Assembly: GCA_043782485.1 (NCBI GenBank)
Contig: JAYWAL010000119.1
Span: forward strand, 1-64,000
Origin: JANXUC01 sp043782485
Lineage (GTDB): Bacteria; Acidobacteriota; Terriglobia; Terriglobales; Acidobacteriaceae
DNA length: 64,000 bases
Direction: 5' to 3'
Position 1 is the stretch's first letter, and each line of letters opens with the position of its first letter. Below, piece after piece: positions 1 to 9,692 of the stretch. Position numbers and translations under genes: made by a program. Under the pieces are notes generated by a model. The model had not been told where the DNA came from, searched no databases, and was given only the letters and a program-made list of their open reading frames with translations.

Positions 1-3000
1 ATCGACTGCGGTGGCGTTCCAGTCAACTAACAGCTGCTGACGCTCGTGCGCAGGAAGCAGTGGCAGTTCCGCCAGCCGCAGCGCGGGATTGGCGACAACC
101 GCTTCCAGCAAGACCTCATAATGGCCAAGGAGACGCTCCATCGTAGCCGCGTCAAACAAGTCCGTGTTGTATTCCAGGCGGCCCCGCAGGCCTTCCGGGG
201 TCTCCACCAACCAAAAGAACAGATCCCCTTTGGCGGTCTTCGTGTCCGTCTCCATGGGTTCGAGCTTAAGGCCCGGAAGCTGAAGGTCCTGATGTGGCGC
301 GTTCTGGAGCACAAAGAAGACTTGGACGAGAGGGTTGTGACTCGGGCTCCTTTCGGGACTTAATACTTCGACGAGCTTTTCAAACGGGAGATCCTGATGC
401 GCATAGGCACCCAAGGACGTCTCTTTGCAGCGCGCCAAGATTTCGCTGAACGTGGGATTGCCGGACAAGTGTGTGCGGAGCGGGAGAGTATTGGCAAAGA
501 ATCCGATGAGAGCTTCGATATCCGCAAGGTTGCGATTGGCGATGGGCGTGCCTAGGACGATGTCAGTTTGGCCGCTGTAACGCGCCAAAACCGAGCTAAA
601 TCCAGCCAGCAGGGTCATGAAAAGTGTGGCGTTGTTTTGCTGACTCAAACGACGAAGCGCATCCGTCGTCGCTAGCGGCAGCGCAAAGTTGGCATTGGCA
701 CCGCGAAAACTCTCGGTGGCGAGGCGTGGACGATCGGTGGGCAATTCCAGTACGGGCGGGGCATCCTGTAACTGCTCTTTCCAGAAGTGCAGTTGCGTTT
801 CCAGCTTCGTACTGCTCAGATTGTCTCGCTGCCAGGCGGCGAAATCGGCGTATTGAATGGGCAATTGCGGCACCGAAGGAGCCTTTCCTCCGAGCTTTGC
901 CGCATAGAAGATCGCTAGTTCCCGCGAAAATATGCCCATCGACCAGCGATCACTCACAATGTGGTGAATCGTCAGCAGTAAAACATGCTCTTCGTTCGTA
1001 AAGCGCAACAGGGTCACACGCAATAACGGCCCCTGGCCTAAGTCAAAGGGTCGTCGCGCCTCGGCCTCCGTTAATTCTTGGGCGTGCTCTTGGGGACGCT
1101 CGGATTGCGAGAGATCAACCACATGGATGGGAACCCCCATGGACGGATGAATCACCTGTACGGCATGGTCCCCCGAGGTTGAAAACGTAGTGCGCAGAGC
1201 TTCATGGCGGCGAACAATTCCGTCGATGCTGAACTGAAGGGCGGATTGATCCAATCGCCCGTGCACGCGAGAACTCCAGGGAATGTTGTACAGAGGATTA
1301 CCTGGTTCCATCTGATCCAGAAACCATAGTCGCTGTTGCGCGAAGGAGAGCGGCAGGGCGCGATCTCTCGCTACAGGCTGGATCAGGTCGGCATTCAAAG
1401 CGCGTTCCGCGATCAGTACGCGGCTCGCCTGTGCAGCAACTGTAGGAGCTTCAAACAGTGCTCTCAAGGGAAAGTCAATGCGGAAGCTCTGGCGCAAGCG
1501 GGAGACAACTTGTGTGGCCAACAGGGAATGGCCGCCAAGAGAAAAGAAGTCTTCTTCGATGCCGACTCGCGGCAGGCCGAGGACCTCCGACCAGATGTCC
1601 GCAACGCGCTGCTCGGTGGGGTTGCGCGGCGCGACAGAGGTGGCGCTCTGGAGGCCAATCTCCGGCTTGGGTAGGGCACGGCGATCGATCTTACCGTTTG
1701 GTGTCAAGGGCATCGCGCTGAGGAAAACGAATAGTCCCGGTACCATGTATTCAGGCAAACTCTGTCGCAGATGAGATTTTAGAGAATCGGCATTGCGATC
1801 CGGTGTCTCCTGGCCGATGACGTAAGCCACCAGGCGTTGATCACCCGGAGTGTCCTCCCGAACCACCACCACGGCTTGATGCACCCAGCTAGCCTGAGAG
1901 AGGGCAGTCTCGATTTCGCCCAGTTCGATGCGGAAGCCGCGTATCTTGACTTGAAAATCCGCCCGTCCCAGAAAAAGGACATTACCGTCGGGAAGGAACT
2001 TGGCCAAATCCCCGGTCCGGTAGATGCGTTGTCCTGGACGAGATGGGTCGGCGAGAAATCGCTCCTTGGTCAGTTCGGGTCGCTGGAAATATCCGCGAGC
2101 GACGCCGTCGCCTCCAATATAAAGCTCCCCCGCCACGCCCATGGGCACGGGCTGAAGGTGCGCATCCAAAATGTACATGGTCGTATTGGCGATGGGACGG
2201 CCAATGGGCGCGGCACCAGCGAAATCAGATGTCACGCGATACAGCGAAGACCAGACCGTGGTTTCCGTGGGACCGTACAGGTTCCATAGTTCCCGACAGA
2301 TCGGCAACAATTGGGTGGCGAGGTCAGCGGGCATGGCCTCACCCCCGCAAAGGGCTTTCAGTTTTGGTTCGCCAGTCCATCCGCTTTCGAGCAAAGCACG
2401 CCATGTTGCGGGGGTGGCCTGGAGCACGGTCGCCTGAGTGGTGCGAAGAAGCGAAATTAAGGCTTTGGCATCCAGAGAGTCCTCCCGCGACGCCAGGATG
2501 AGGCGGGCACCGGTGAGCAATGGGAGATAGAGTTCCAGTCCAGCAATATCGAACGATAGGGTAGTGACCGCGACCAAAACGTCGTCGTCGGAAAGCCCTG
2601 GCTCTTTCTGCATGCTGACGAGGAAATTGACCAGATTGCGATGTTCAATCTGAACGCCCTTAGGTTTTCCCGTGGAACCGGATGTGTAGAGCACATAAGC
2701 CAAATTGGTCGGTTTCGAAACACTGGGCAGAGCGCTGGGACTGTGCCGAGCGATGTCTTCCCACTGGCTGTCGATGCAGAGGATCTGTGCTGAATTTTGC
2801 GGGAGAGTCGACAAAAGGGAGGCCTGCGTGATCAGGACTGGTGGGTTGGCATCCTCCAAGATGAAAGCGATACGATCTTTGGGGTATTCGGGATCGAGCG
2901 GCACATAGGCGCCTCCGGATTTCAAAATGCCAAGGAGGCCCACCAGCATATCCAACGAGCGCTGTACGCAGATGCCAACGAGAACATCAGGGCCGACGCC

Positions 3001-6000
3001 GATGCCGCGCAGGTAGCGCGCCATCTGATTGGATTTGCGGTCCAACTCGGCAAAGGATATGGAGTCGCCGCCAAATACCCCGGCAACTCGAGCAGGTGTC
3101 CGTATGACTTGCTCGACGATCAAGTCGTGCAGGCAGGAGGATCTTGGATATTCCGCCGCGGTGGCATTGAACTCGCGTAGCAGTAGATGGTTTTCTTTTT
3201 CAGATAGTAGGGTGAAACTCGAGATCTTTTTCTGTGGATGCTTGGCTACCTCTGTCAGTAAATTGTGGAAATGGGCGAGCGCGGAGTTGATCGCAGGTTC
3301 GTCAAACAGATCGGTGTTGTATTCAGCCCGCAACAGTAAGCCGTCGGGAGCGTCAATCGCAAACCAGGACATATCGAACATGGAAGTGTTTGGGTAAAGG
3401 GGTACGCGCTCTACCGATAAATTCGGCAACTCTAGCGAATGCAGGGGAGCGTTTTGCAGAGCGAACATCACCTGGAAAACTGGGTTGTAGCTCAGGCTGC
3501 GTTGGGGTTGCAACTCTTCCACCAGCTTTTCGAAGGGAATATCCTGATGCGTATAAGCATCGAGCGTGGTCTGCTTGACCCGGGAGAGAAGTTCCAGAAA
3601 TGTTGGATTCCCTGATAGATCGGTCCGGAGAGCCAGGGTATTCACGAAAAATCCGATGAGAGGCTCGATCTGAAAGTACCTTCTGTTGGCGATGGGCGAG
3701 CCGACGACGATGTCGTCCTGAGAGGAGTAGCGCAGGAGTAGAGCCTGGAAGGCCGAGAGCAGGGTCATGAACAGGGTGGCACCCTGGCTCTGGCTGAGGG
3801 TCGTAAGCTGGCGGATCAGTTCCCGTGGCAGAACGCACGAGGTGGTGGCACCGCGGAAGGATTGGACCGCGGGCCGTGGCCGAGTGGTGGGGAGTTCCAG
3901 TAGTGCGGGGGCGCTCACCAACTGCCTTTTCCAGTAGGTCAGGTGTTCGCCGAGATTGGCACCCTCTAGCCAGGAGCGCTGCCAGGCGGCGAAATCCGCA
4001 TACTGGATTGTGAGGTCTGGTAAGGGACAAGGCTCACCCTGCAGAAGCGCCGTGTACAGTTTGCCGAGCTCTTCTGCCAAAACTCCCATCGACCAACGGT
4101 CGCTGGCGATATGGTGCATGGTGATCAGGAGTGCGTGATCGCTCTCGGCGATGCGCACAAGAGTTGCGCGAAGCAGCGGGCCACGCGATAAGTCGAAAGA
4201 CCGAACGGCTTCTTCCTGGGCCAGGCGCTGCAGTTCGCTCTCCGGCAATTGACCCATTTTCGAAAGGTCAACCAGCGGTAGGGGTAGAGTGAGCTCGGGA
4301 GCAATGATCTGGATCGGACGAGCGTCCGCCGTGGTGAAGCTGGTTCTAAGAATTTCATGGCGGCGTAAGACCTGATTCAGGCTTTGCTGAAGAACTGCAA
4401 CGTTGAGTGTTCCTTTCATCCGGAACATCTGGGGGACGTTGTAGAGGGCGCCTCCGGGTTCGAGTTGATCCAAAAACCAAAGTCGCTGTTGCGCGAACGA
4501 CAGAGGCATATTCGGCGTGCGCGGAACGGGCCCAAGTGGCGGGATGGACGAGGGATGATTTACGCGACCGGCATCCTCGACGCGGGCAGCGAACTCGGCT
4601 ACCGTGGGAGCTTCAAACATGGCGCGCAAGGGCAGTTCTACGGCAAAGGTTTGACGGACGCGCGCGACCACCTGGGTGGCCAGCAGGGAGTGCCCCCCGA
4701 GGGTGAAGAAATTATCGCGAAGGCCGACGGCACTGATTCCCAACAGCTGCGCCCAGATACCAGCTACGATTTCTTCCGTGGGAGTCCGAGGAGCCGATGC
4801 CGGGTCCGGTTCACGGGAATGCTGCTCGAGCGACGCTCTTCGCGAAGTGATCGCATGCTGGATGGAGGCAACCTGGCGCAGGTCGGTTGCGATCCTCGCC
4901 AGGAAGCGGCCTTGGCTGGGTATTGAGGGCGAAGGCTTGGTCGGCGAAGTTCCCGAGTTTCCCTCGTGGAGCGACAATTGCAACTGATGGACACGGGCCG
5001 AATACTCGGCTGGGAGTCGATAATATTGAACGTCTCCGACTCCAGACCGGAACTGGGCTCCGACGCTTTCCAGGAAGTCCCGAGCGGGTTGATTCTTGGT
5101 GGTGGCACGATATTCGACTGTGACGTGCGTCAGGCCGCGACTCTGTGCAAGGTCCCCGAGTCTGGCGAGCATGTGATGCTCAACCTTGCGACCGAGAGCG
5201 CGGCAACTTAGCAGAAACGTGTCCACCTTCAGACACTCATGCTCGGCGGCGAAGATGACTACGCCAACCAGACCATAGGCCCCAAAGCGATCTTCCAGGT
5301 CCACCACCCAGCATTCTGTACCTGCTTGCCCGAGCAGCGCCATTTCAGTTACCGAGCGGCGAATGGTGGTGAAATTGAATTGATTCGTACGTTCCGTGAG
5401 CTGGGCGGCCCGCTCCAGATCCATGCTTTGCATGTCGTGAATGTCGATATGCAGTTCCAGGCCGGCAAGAAAGTCTTCCAGCGTAGCCGCGCGTTGCCGA
5501 ATCTGTTCCCGCTGAACATTATCCCGGTAGAGCGCGGTACGCTTCTTGTCTTCCGCGGTCGCCGTTAGATGATCGAACGCCCAGATATGTTCCAGAAACG
5601 GTCGTATCCCTGAGGAGTCCTGGGGCAGCTGCAAAGTCAGGACTTCCGGGCAGTTGCTTCTTACTTCTTCGCACTCCAGCGGGCTATCATCCAGGAAGAT
5701 GAAGCTATCAAGGCCTAGCTGAAGTTCCTGGGCGAGTTCGCGAAGATTCTGCGATTTTGGTTGCCAATTGATACGGGACGAAACCATGCTCTTGAGGCTG
5801 AGCAGCATGCCGGGGTTCTGAGCGAACACTGCCGCTACGTCTTCCTCGGCGTTCTTGCTGCACAGGCAAAGGATCATGCCTGCGTCCTGCTGAGCGAGCA
5901 TCGCTTGCTGGAGTGCGCGATACGGCTCCTCGACGGCGACGCCCAGTGGACCTTGTTCGCCACAAACTCCGTTCCATAATGTATTGTCGCAGTCCAGAAC

Positions 6001-8247
6001 GATGACCTTGTGCGGCGGTCGCCGCAGAGACGAAATTCGGCGAGCCAGCATCGTTCCCAGCGCGGTAAACAGCGCTGCCGTGTAGGGAATCCCCCCAACC
6101 TCGTCGGAATACTTGTCCTCGTACTCTGGCACGGGATACAGCTCTAAGAGCGAGGAAGAGGAAATTACATGGACGGGCGAAGCATCTGCCAGTGCATCCG
6201 TGAGCAGATCTTCCATGTGAAGGAGAAATTGCGCATCCTCCGCGAGAAGTCCACCAGATGGCGGGCAGACGCATAGCAGCAAAGGCACCGCGGTTGTCGC
6301 GGCGAAAGTTTGAATGGCGACAATCAACTCCCGAGCGTTGTTTTCAATTTTGCTGCGAGAGGGCTTCGAAAAGTGATTGCGGTCCGCGGCCTGCCAGTCT
6401 TCCATGCGAACCAGCAGGATATTCGCTCCGCTGCGATTGCCGGATAAAAGGCTGGAAGGATCCAGCAACTGTTGAAAGATCTGGTTGTAGGGAGCAAACT
6501 CGACCTTGCTGGCCATGCCTAACTCGTCCATCCAGAAGTGCAAGGAGTCTGCCACAGGTTCGGCCGTGAAAGTGGAAGCGATGGCCAAAGTCTGTTTGCG
6601 TTCGCGTTGCCTGGCGTCGCGTGCTTGTTTGGCCAGATACTCCGGGAAAGCCAACTCGGATGTCTTGACATCTGGCTGAGAAGCGATCGCCGACAATACT
6701 TGAACGAAACCTTGAATCAGCGCTTCCGCCGTTTCGAGGCGAAATAGGTCTGTTTTATATTCACACTCCAGTTGCAGCGCACCGCCGCGTTCAAAAGCTA
6801 GAAAGCGTAAGTCCAGCAAAGCCGTTTCGGTTTTTCGGGGCACGAAGTCGGCGCTCCACAAGGCTCCGGGAAAGCGCAATTCTGGATAGTTCTGCAACAA
6901 AAATGCGACGTTGTAGACGGGCGTCTGCGTGGGACCTTGCGCCGAACCAGCCGCCTCCGCGATTCTGAGAAATGGGCATTCTTGATGGGCGAATGCCTCG
7001 GCGGCGACAGCTCGTTCGCGGCGTAACACGTCCAACGCGGACTCGCTGCTCGCGACCGAGTTGCGCAAGGGAAGGAAGTTCAGGAAACAACCAAGCATGC
7101 TCTCCGTGCCCGCGCGGCTGCGATTGCTCGCCACTGTCCCGAGAACGATATCAGCCTGTTCCGTCCACTGGGAGAGGAGGATTCGCAGGCTGCCCGACAA
7201 GACCGTGAACAGCGTGCCCCCGGTTGTGTGCGCGAGAGATTTCAGGTTCTCAACTGTGGCCTCCGGCACCAGCACTCGGACACTGCTGCCCGCGTTGCTG
7301 CTGTGGTTCCGAGAAGGCTGATCTGTGGGCAAGTCGAGTTGCGGTGGAGCACCGGCAAGGGTCGTGCGCCAAAAAACAAGTTCCCGCTCGAGTTCGAAGT
7401 CGTTGATGCGGGCGCGTTCCTGCTGGGCGTAGGTTCGATATTGCAGGGGCAACTCTGGCAGGCAGTGTGGCCCACCTTCAGTGAACGCCGCATAAATTGC
7501 GCCCAACTCGGAGAAGAAGAGTCCTCCGGTGTGGCCGTCGCTCGCGATGTGATGCATGACGATGGCAAGCACATGTTCGTCGTCCGAGAGTCGGAGCAGG
7601 AGCGCCCGAATCGGTTGTTCCGTGGCTAAGTTGAAAGGCTTCCGCCATTCGTCATTTGCTCGTGCCAAGGCGGAGGTCATGGCATGTTCTGGAGTTAGGA
7701 CGGCTAGATCGGAGCGATCCAGGTGAAACTGGCAGGAGGGATCGACCACCTGGGAAGGCTCGGGAAGACCTGGAACAATTCGTGTGCGCAAAACCTCGTG
7801 GCGGCGGCAGATTTCCTTCAGGCTTTGTTCGAGAATGTTGGGGTCCAGCGGGCCGCGAATATGCAAACGCCTTGATTCGTTATAGAGGCAGCCATCTGCG
7901 TCGCGCTGCTGGAGCAGCCAGAATGTCAATTGGGCGAAGGAAAGCGGGGACTCCGAGGGTACGGACGTGGTCACGCAGGCGAACTCGGTTTGATCCGGAG
8001 TTGCACGGAGCTTCGGGAGCTTTCCGATCGCCTCGCTCAAATGGGAGATCGTGGGGTCTTCAAAAAACGCTATCAAGGGCAGCTCGACGTCCAGCGCTGC
8101 GCGCACGCGCGAGATGACCTCCATCGCACGAAGGGAGTCTCCGCCAAGATCAAAAAAATTATCCCTGGCCCCCAATTCCTCGCGCTCAAGGACTTCGGCC
8201 CAAATGGCTCGGATTCGATCTTCGATCAATTGGAGCGATCCGCTCAT
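1..8247 (-). CDS. Multimodular NRPS with embedded FkbH (glyceryl-loading) domain, C-terminus beyond left edge
   Basis: A single open frame of 2749 visible codons with no stop; the carboxy end is outside the window. Visible order, with approximate residues: carrier protein (GGDS, Ser38), condensation C1 (about 90-500, HHIASDG at 232-238), FkbH region (about 553-1080), carrier protein (GGHS, Ser1187), C2 (His1378-1379), adenylation A1 (about 1690-2190, YTSGSTGKPKG at 1854-1864), carrier protein (Ser2241), C3 (His2428-2429) and the first residues of a second A domain (VDWNATA). The FkbH part has an SGNH-like front half, a HAD motif DCDNTLW at 752-758 and a GNAT-like tail; known FkbH domains load a glyceryl unit from 1,3-bisphosphoglycerate onto a carrier. 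The A1 pocket reads D-I-L-Q-L-G-L-V-W plus Lys, close to the glycine code I remember. The start ATG overlaps the stop of the adenylation gene (ATGA). No A domain precedes the first carrier, so it must be loaded in trans. The family is certain; the product is inferred. Confidence 0.95.
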   Translation of the reverse strand, partial: MSGSLQLIEDRIRAIWAEVLEREELGARDNFFDLGGDSLRAMEVISRVRAALDVELPLIAFFEDPTISHLSEAIGKLPKLRATPDQTEFACVTTSVPSESPLSFAQLTFWLLQQRDADGCLYNESRRLHIRGPLDPNILEQSLKEICRRHEVLRTRIVPGLPEPSQVVDPSCQFHLDRSDLAVLTPEHAMTSALARANDEWRKPFNLATEQPIRALLLRLSDDEHVLAIVMHHIASDGHTGGLFFSELGAIYAAFTEGGPHCLPELPLQYRTYAQQERARINDFELERELVFWRTTLAGAPPQLDLPTDQPSRNHSSNAGSSVRVLVPEATVENLKSLAHTTGGTLFTVLSGSLRILLSQWTEQADIVLGTVASNRSRAGTESMLGCFLNFLPLRNSVASSESALDVLRRERAVAAEAFAHQECPFLRIAEAAGSAQGPTQTPVYNVAFLLQNYPELRFPGALWSADFVPRKTETALLDLRFLAFERGGALQLECEYKTDLFRLETAEALIQGFVQVLSAIASQPDVKTSELAFPEYLAKQARDARQRERKQTLAIASTFTAEPVADSLHFWMDELGMASKVEFAPYNQIFQQLLDPSSLLSGNRSGANILLVRMEDWQAADRNHFSKPSRSKIENNARELIVAIQTFAATTAVPLLLCVCPPSGGLLAEDAQFLLHMEDLLTDALADASPVHVISSSSLLELYPVPEYEDKYSDEVGGIPYTAALFTALGTMLARRISSLRRPPHKVIVLDCDNTLWNGVCGEQGPLGVAVEEPYRALQQAMLAQQDAGMILCLCSKNAEEDVAAVFAQNPGMLLSLKSMVSSRINWQPKSQNLRELAQELQLGLDSFIFLDDSPLECEEVRSNCPEVLTLQLPQDSSGIRPFLEHIWAFDHLTATAEDKKRTALYRDNVQREQIRQRAATLEDFLAGLELHIDIHDMQSMDLERAAQLTERTNQFNFTTIRRSVTEMALLGQAGTECWVVDLEDRFGAYGLVGVVIFAAEHECLKVDTFLLSCRALGRKVEHHMLARLGDLAQSRGLTHVTVEYRATTKNQPARDFLESVGAQFRSGVGDVQYYRLPAEYSARVHQLQLSLHEGNSGTSPTKPSPSIPSQGRFLARIATDLRQVASIQHAITSRRASLEQHSREPDPASAPRTPTEEIVAGIWAQLLGISAVGLRDNFFTLGGHSLLATQVVARVRQTFAVELPLRAMFEAPTVAEFAARVEDAGRVNHPSSIPPLGPVPRTPNMPLSFAQQRLWFLDQLEPGGALYNVPQMFRMKGTLNVAVLQQSLNQVLRRHEILRTSFTTADARPIQIIAPELTLPLPLVDLSKMGQLPESELQRLAQEEAVRSFDLSRGPLLRATLVRIAESDHALLITMHHIASDRWSMGVLAEELGKLYTALLQGEPCPLPDLTIQYADFAAWQRSWLEGANLGEHLTYWKRQLVSAPALLELPTTRPRPAVQSFRGATTSCVLPRELIRQLTTLSQSQGATLFMTLLSAFQALLLRYSSQDDIVVGSPIANRRYFQIEPLIGFFVNTLALRTDLSGNPTFLELLSRVKQTTLDAYTHQDIPFEKLVEELQPQRSLSYNPVFQVMFALQNAPLHSLELPNLSVERVPLYPNTSMFDMSWFAIDAPDGLLLRAEYNTDLFDEPAINSALAHFHNLLTEVAKHPQKKISSFTLLSEKENHLLLREFNATAAEYPRSSCLHDLIVEQVIRTPARVAGVFGGDSISFAELDRKSNQMARYLRGIGVGPDVLVGICVQRSLDMLVGLLGILKSGGAYVPLDPEYPKDRIAFILEDANPPVLITQASLLSTLPQNSAQILCIDSQWEDIARHSPSALPSVSKPTNLAYVLYTSGSTGKPKGVQIEHRNLVNFLVSMQKEPGLSDDDVLVAVTTLSFDIAGLELYLPLLTGARLILASREDSLDAKALISLLRTTQATVLQATPATWRALLESGWTGEPKLKALCGGEAMPADLATQLLPICRELWNLYGPTETTVWSSLYRVTSDFAGAAPIGRPIANTTMYILDAHLQPVPMGVAGELYIGGDGVARGYFQRPELTKERFLADPSRPGQRIYRTGDLAKFLPDGNVLFLGRADFQVKIRGFRIELGEIETALSQASWVHQAVVVVREDTPGDQRLVAYVIGQETPDRNADSLKSHLRQSLPEYMVPGLFVFLSAMPLTPNGKIDRRALPKPEIGLQSATSVAPRNPTEQRVADIWSEVLGLPRVGIEEDFFSLGGHSLLATQVVSRLRQSFRIDFPLRALFEAPTVAAQASRVLIAERALNADLIQPVARDRALPLSFAQQRLWFLDQMEPGNPLYNIPWSSRVHGRLDQSALQFSIDGIVRRHEALRTTFSTSGDHAVQVIHPSMGVPIHVVDLSQSERPQEHAQELTEAEARRPFDLGQGPLLRVTLLRFTNEEHVLLLTIHHIVSDRWSMGIFSRELAIFYAAKLGGKAPSVPQLPIQYADFAAWQRDNLSSTKLETQLHFWKEQLQDAPPVLELPTDRPRLATESFRGANANFALPLATTDALRRLSQQNNATLFMTLLAGFSSVLARYSGQTDIVLGTPIANRNLADIEALIGFFANTLPLRTHLSGNPTFSEILARCKETSLGAYAHQDLPFEKLVEVLSPERSPSHNPLVQVFFVLQNAPHQDLQLPGLKLEPMETDTKTAKGDLFFWLVETPEGLRGRLEYNTDLFDAATMERLLGHYEVLLEAVVANPALRLAELPLLPAHERQQLLVDWNATAVD

Positions 8248-9689
8248 CGCGCCACCTGGCGGATTGGCGATGGTTGCGCGGCTGACATGGTCGTGAGGGT
8301 TGGGTAGTCAATTTTTCCGCTCAGGGTTCTGGGCAGGGCGGCCACGGAAAACACCTGGACTGCCTCGCTCGGGAGGTTGAGCGTTTGTCGGAGTAAAGTT
8401 TCGACGGTCTCCGGATTCTTGTGGCCCTCCAAGGCCACCATCAAGAGGTCGTCGTGCCCGTAGCAAGCGGCTGAGACTTGGGTACGCTGGTGAATCAGTT
8501 GTTCCACTTCGTCAAGATTCAATCGCTTACCAAATAGCTTCAGGAAACGCTTCCGGCGGCCCGTAATCTGGAAGAAGCCGTCTTGGTCCTGGCGCGCTGA
8601 ATCGCCGGTTGCTAGCACGCCTCCCAATTCGTCTCCTTTGCGCAAATCTTCCCGGCGATCGGCGTATCCCATCATGACGCTTGGCCCCTCGTAAATTAGC
8701 TCGCCGGTCGGGTCGATTCGCAGTGCGCCACGCGGGATGGCGATGCCAATGGAATCAGGTTTGAAGGCCAGTCGCTCAAAGGGTACGTAGGCAATCCGAG
8801 CGGTTGCCTCAGTCTGGCCGTACATCACAAAAAATCTGCCGCCCCGCTCGAGGGCCAGTTCATACATTTCGCGGACGTAAGACTCGGCTAGTCGGCCGCC
8901 AGCTTGCGTCCAGGTCCGAAGCGTTGCGCCGCGCTTTTTCAGCAATCCAGTCTGCAACAACATCTGGTACGTGTGTGGGACGCCGCTGAAGGAAGTGCAT
9001 GCGTAGCGGTCTACACTGTCCCAGAATTCGCGTCGTAAAACGCCATGTTCGGTGAGGACCAGGCATGCGCCGACCAGCAGGTGGCTGTTGATAACAGAGA
9101 GTCCAAAGGAATAGGCCATGGGCAGGGAAGTGATAGGTTTTTCGTCCGAGGTCAAGCCGAGGTACTCAGCGATGGAAGCCGCGTTAGCGTGCAAGTTGCC
9201 AAGTGTTAGCCGCACAAATTTCGGACTGCCGGTTGACCCCGAAGTATTTAGAAGAAGCGCCAATTGGGGGTGAATCTGCACAGGAGCGCATGGTTCTTGT
9301 CGCGCCCACACTTCGAAAGACGTTGGGGCTAGCTTCTCGTAGCGCGGTATTGCGACTTGGCTACATGCTGCAAAGATCAAGTCGGGTTGGTAAGTCTTAA
9401 GAATCCCATCCAGAAGCTCGCGGTGCAGGGAGGCATCCGTGACCATCAAGGCCGTGCCAGTTCGCAGGGCCGCCAGATAGGCAACAATGCACGCGTATCG
9501 GTTCTGGGCCAGGAGCAACGCAAGGCATTTCGTTGGACGCTGAGGCAACGCAACCACCGCGCGTTCAACATCAGCGTTCAGTTCAGAGTAGGTTTTGTGC
9601 AGGCCGGTGGATGCCTCGATCACGGCCATGGAATTCGCTGGCTGATCGAGTTTCCAGAACTCCGCTGCGGGATTTTCCGAGCCGCTCAT
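8244..9689 (-). CDS. Standalone AMP-forming adenylation enzyme (acyl/aryl acid type)
   Basis: A 481-residue ANL-superfamily enzyme. Seen: the phosphate loop NTSGSTGSPK at 148-157, YGQTEA at 290-295, TGD at 361-363 and the C-terminal catalytic lysine in SGKID (Lys459). Such enzymes make an acyl-adenylate and pass the acyl group to a carrier thiol or CoA. At the site where amino-acid-activating domains carry Asp235 (the SFD motif) this protein reads SFG at 194-196, so an amino acid is an unlikely substrate and a carboxylic acid without alpha-amine is more likely (inference). It has no attached carrier domain and overlaps the NRPS start by 4 bases; the NRPS begins with an unpaired carrier. It is therefore the natural candidate to load the starter unit. 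The exact acid cannot be read from the sequence. Confidence 0.88.
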   Translation of the reverse strand: MSGSENPAAEFWKLDQPANSMAVIEASTGLHKTYSELNADVERAVVALPQRPTKCLALLLAQNRYACIVAYLAALRTGTALMVTDASLHRELLDGILKTYQPDLIFAACSQVAIPRYEKLAPTSFEVWARQEPCAPVQIHPQLALLLNTSGSTGSPKFVRLTLGNLHANAASIAEYLGLTSDEKPITSLPMAYSFGLSVINSHLLVGACLVLTEHGVLRREFWDSVDRYACTSFSGVPHTYQMLLQTGLLKKRGATLRTWTQAGGRLAESYVREMYELALERGGRFFVMYGQTEATARIAYVPFERLAFKPDSIGIAIPRGALRIDPTGELIYEGPSVMMGYADRREDLRKGDELGGVLATGDSARQDQDGFFQITGRRKRFLKLFGKRLNLDEVEQLIHQRTQVSAACYGHDDLLMVALEGHKNPETVETLLRQTLNLPSEAVQVFSVAALPRTLSGKIDYPTLTTMSAAQPSPIRQVAR

Positions 9690-9692
9690 GCG

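Noticed and set aside
46..8296. Many open frames of 60 to 225 codons on both strands under the NRPS
   Set aside because: None lies in the frame of the NRPS, which is open from 8247 to the left edge with ordered domain motifs; the others are shadows.
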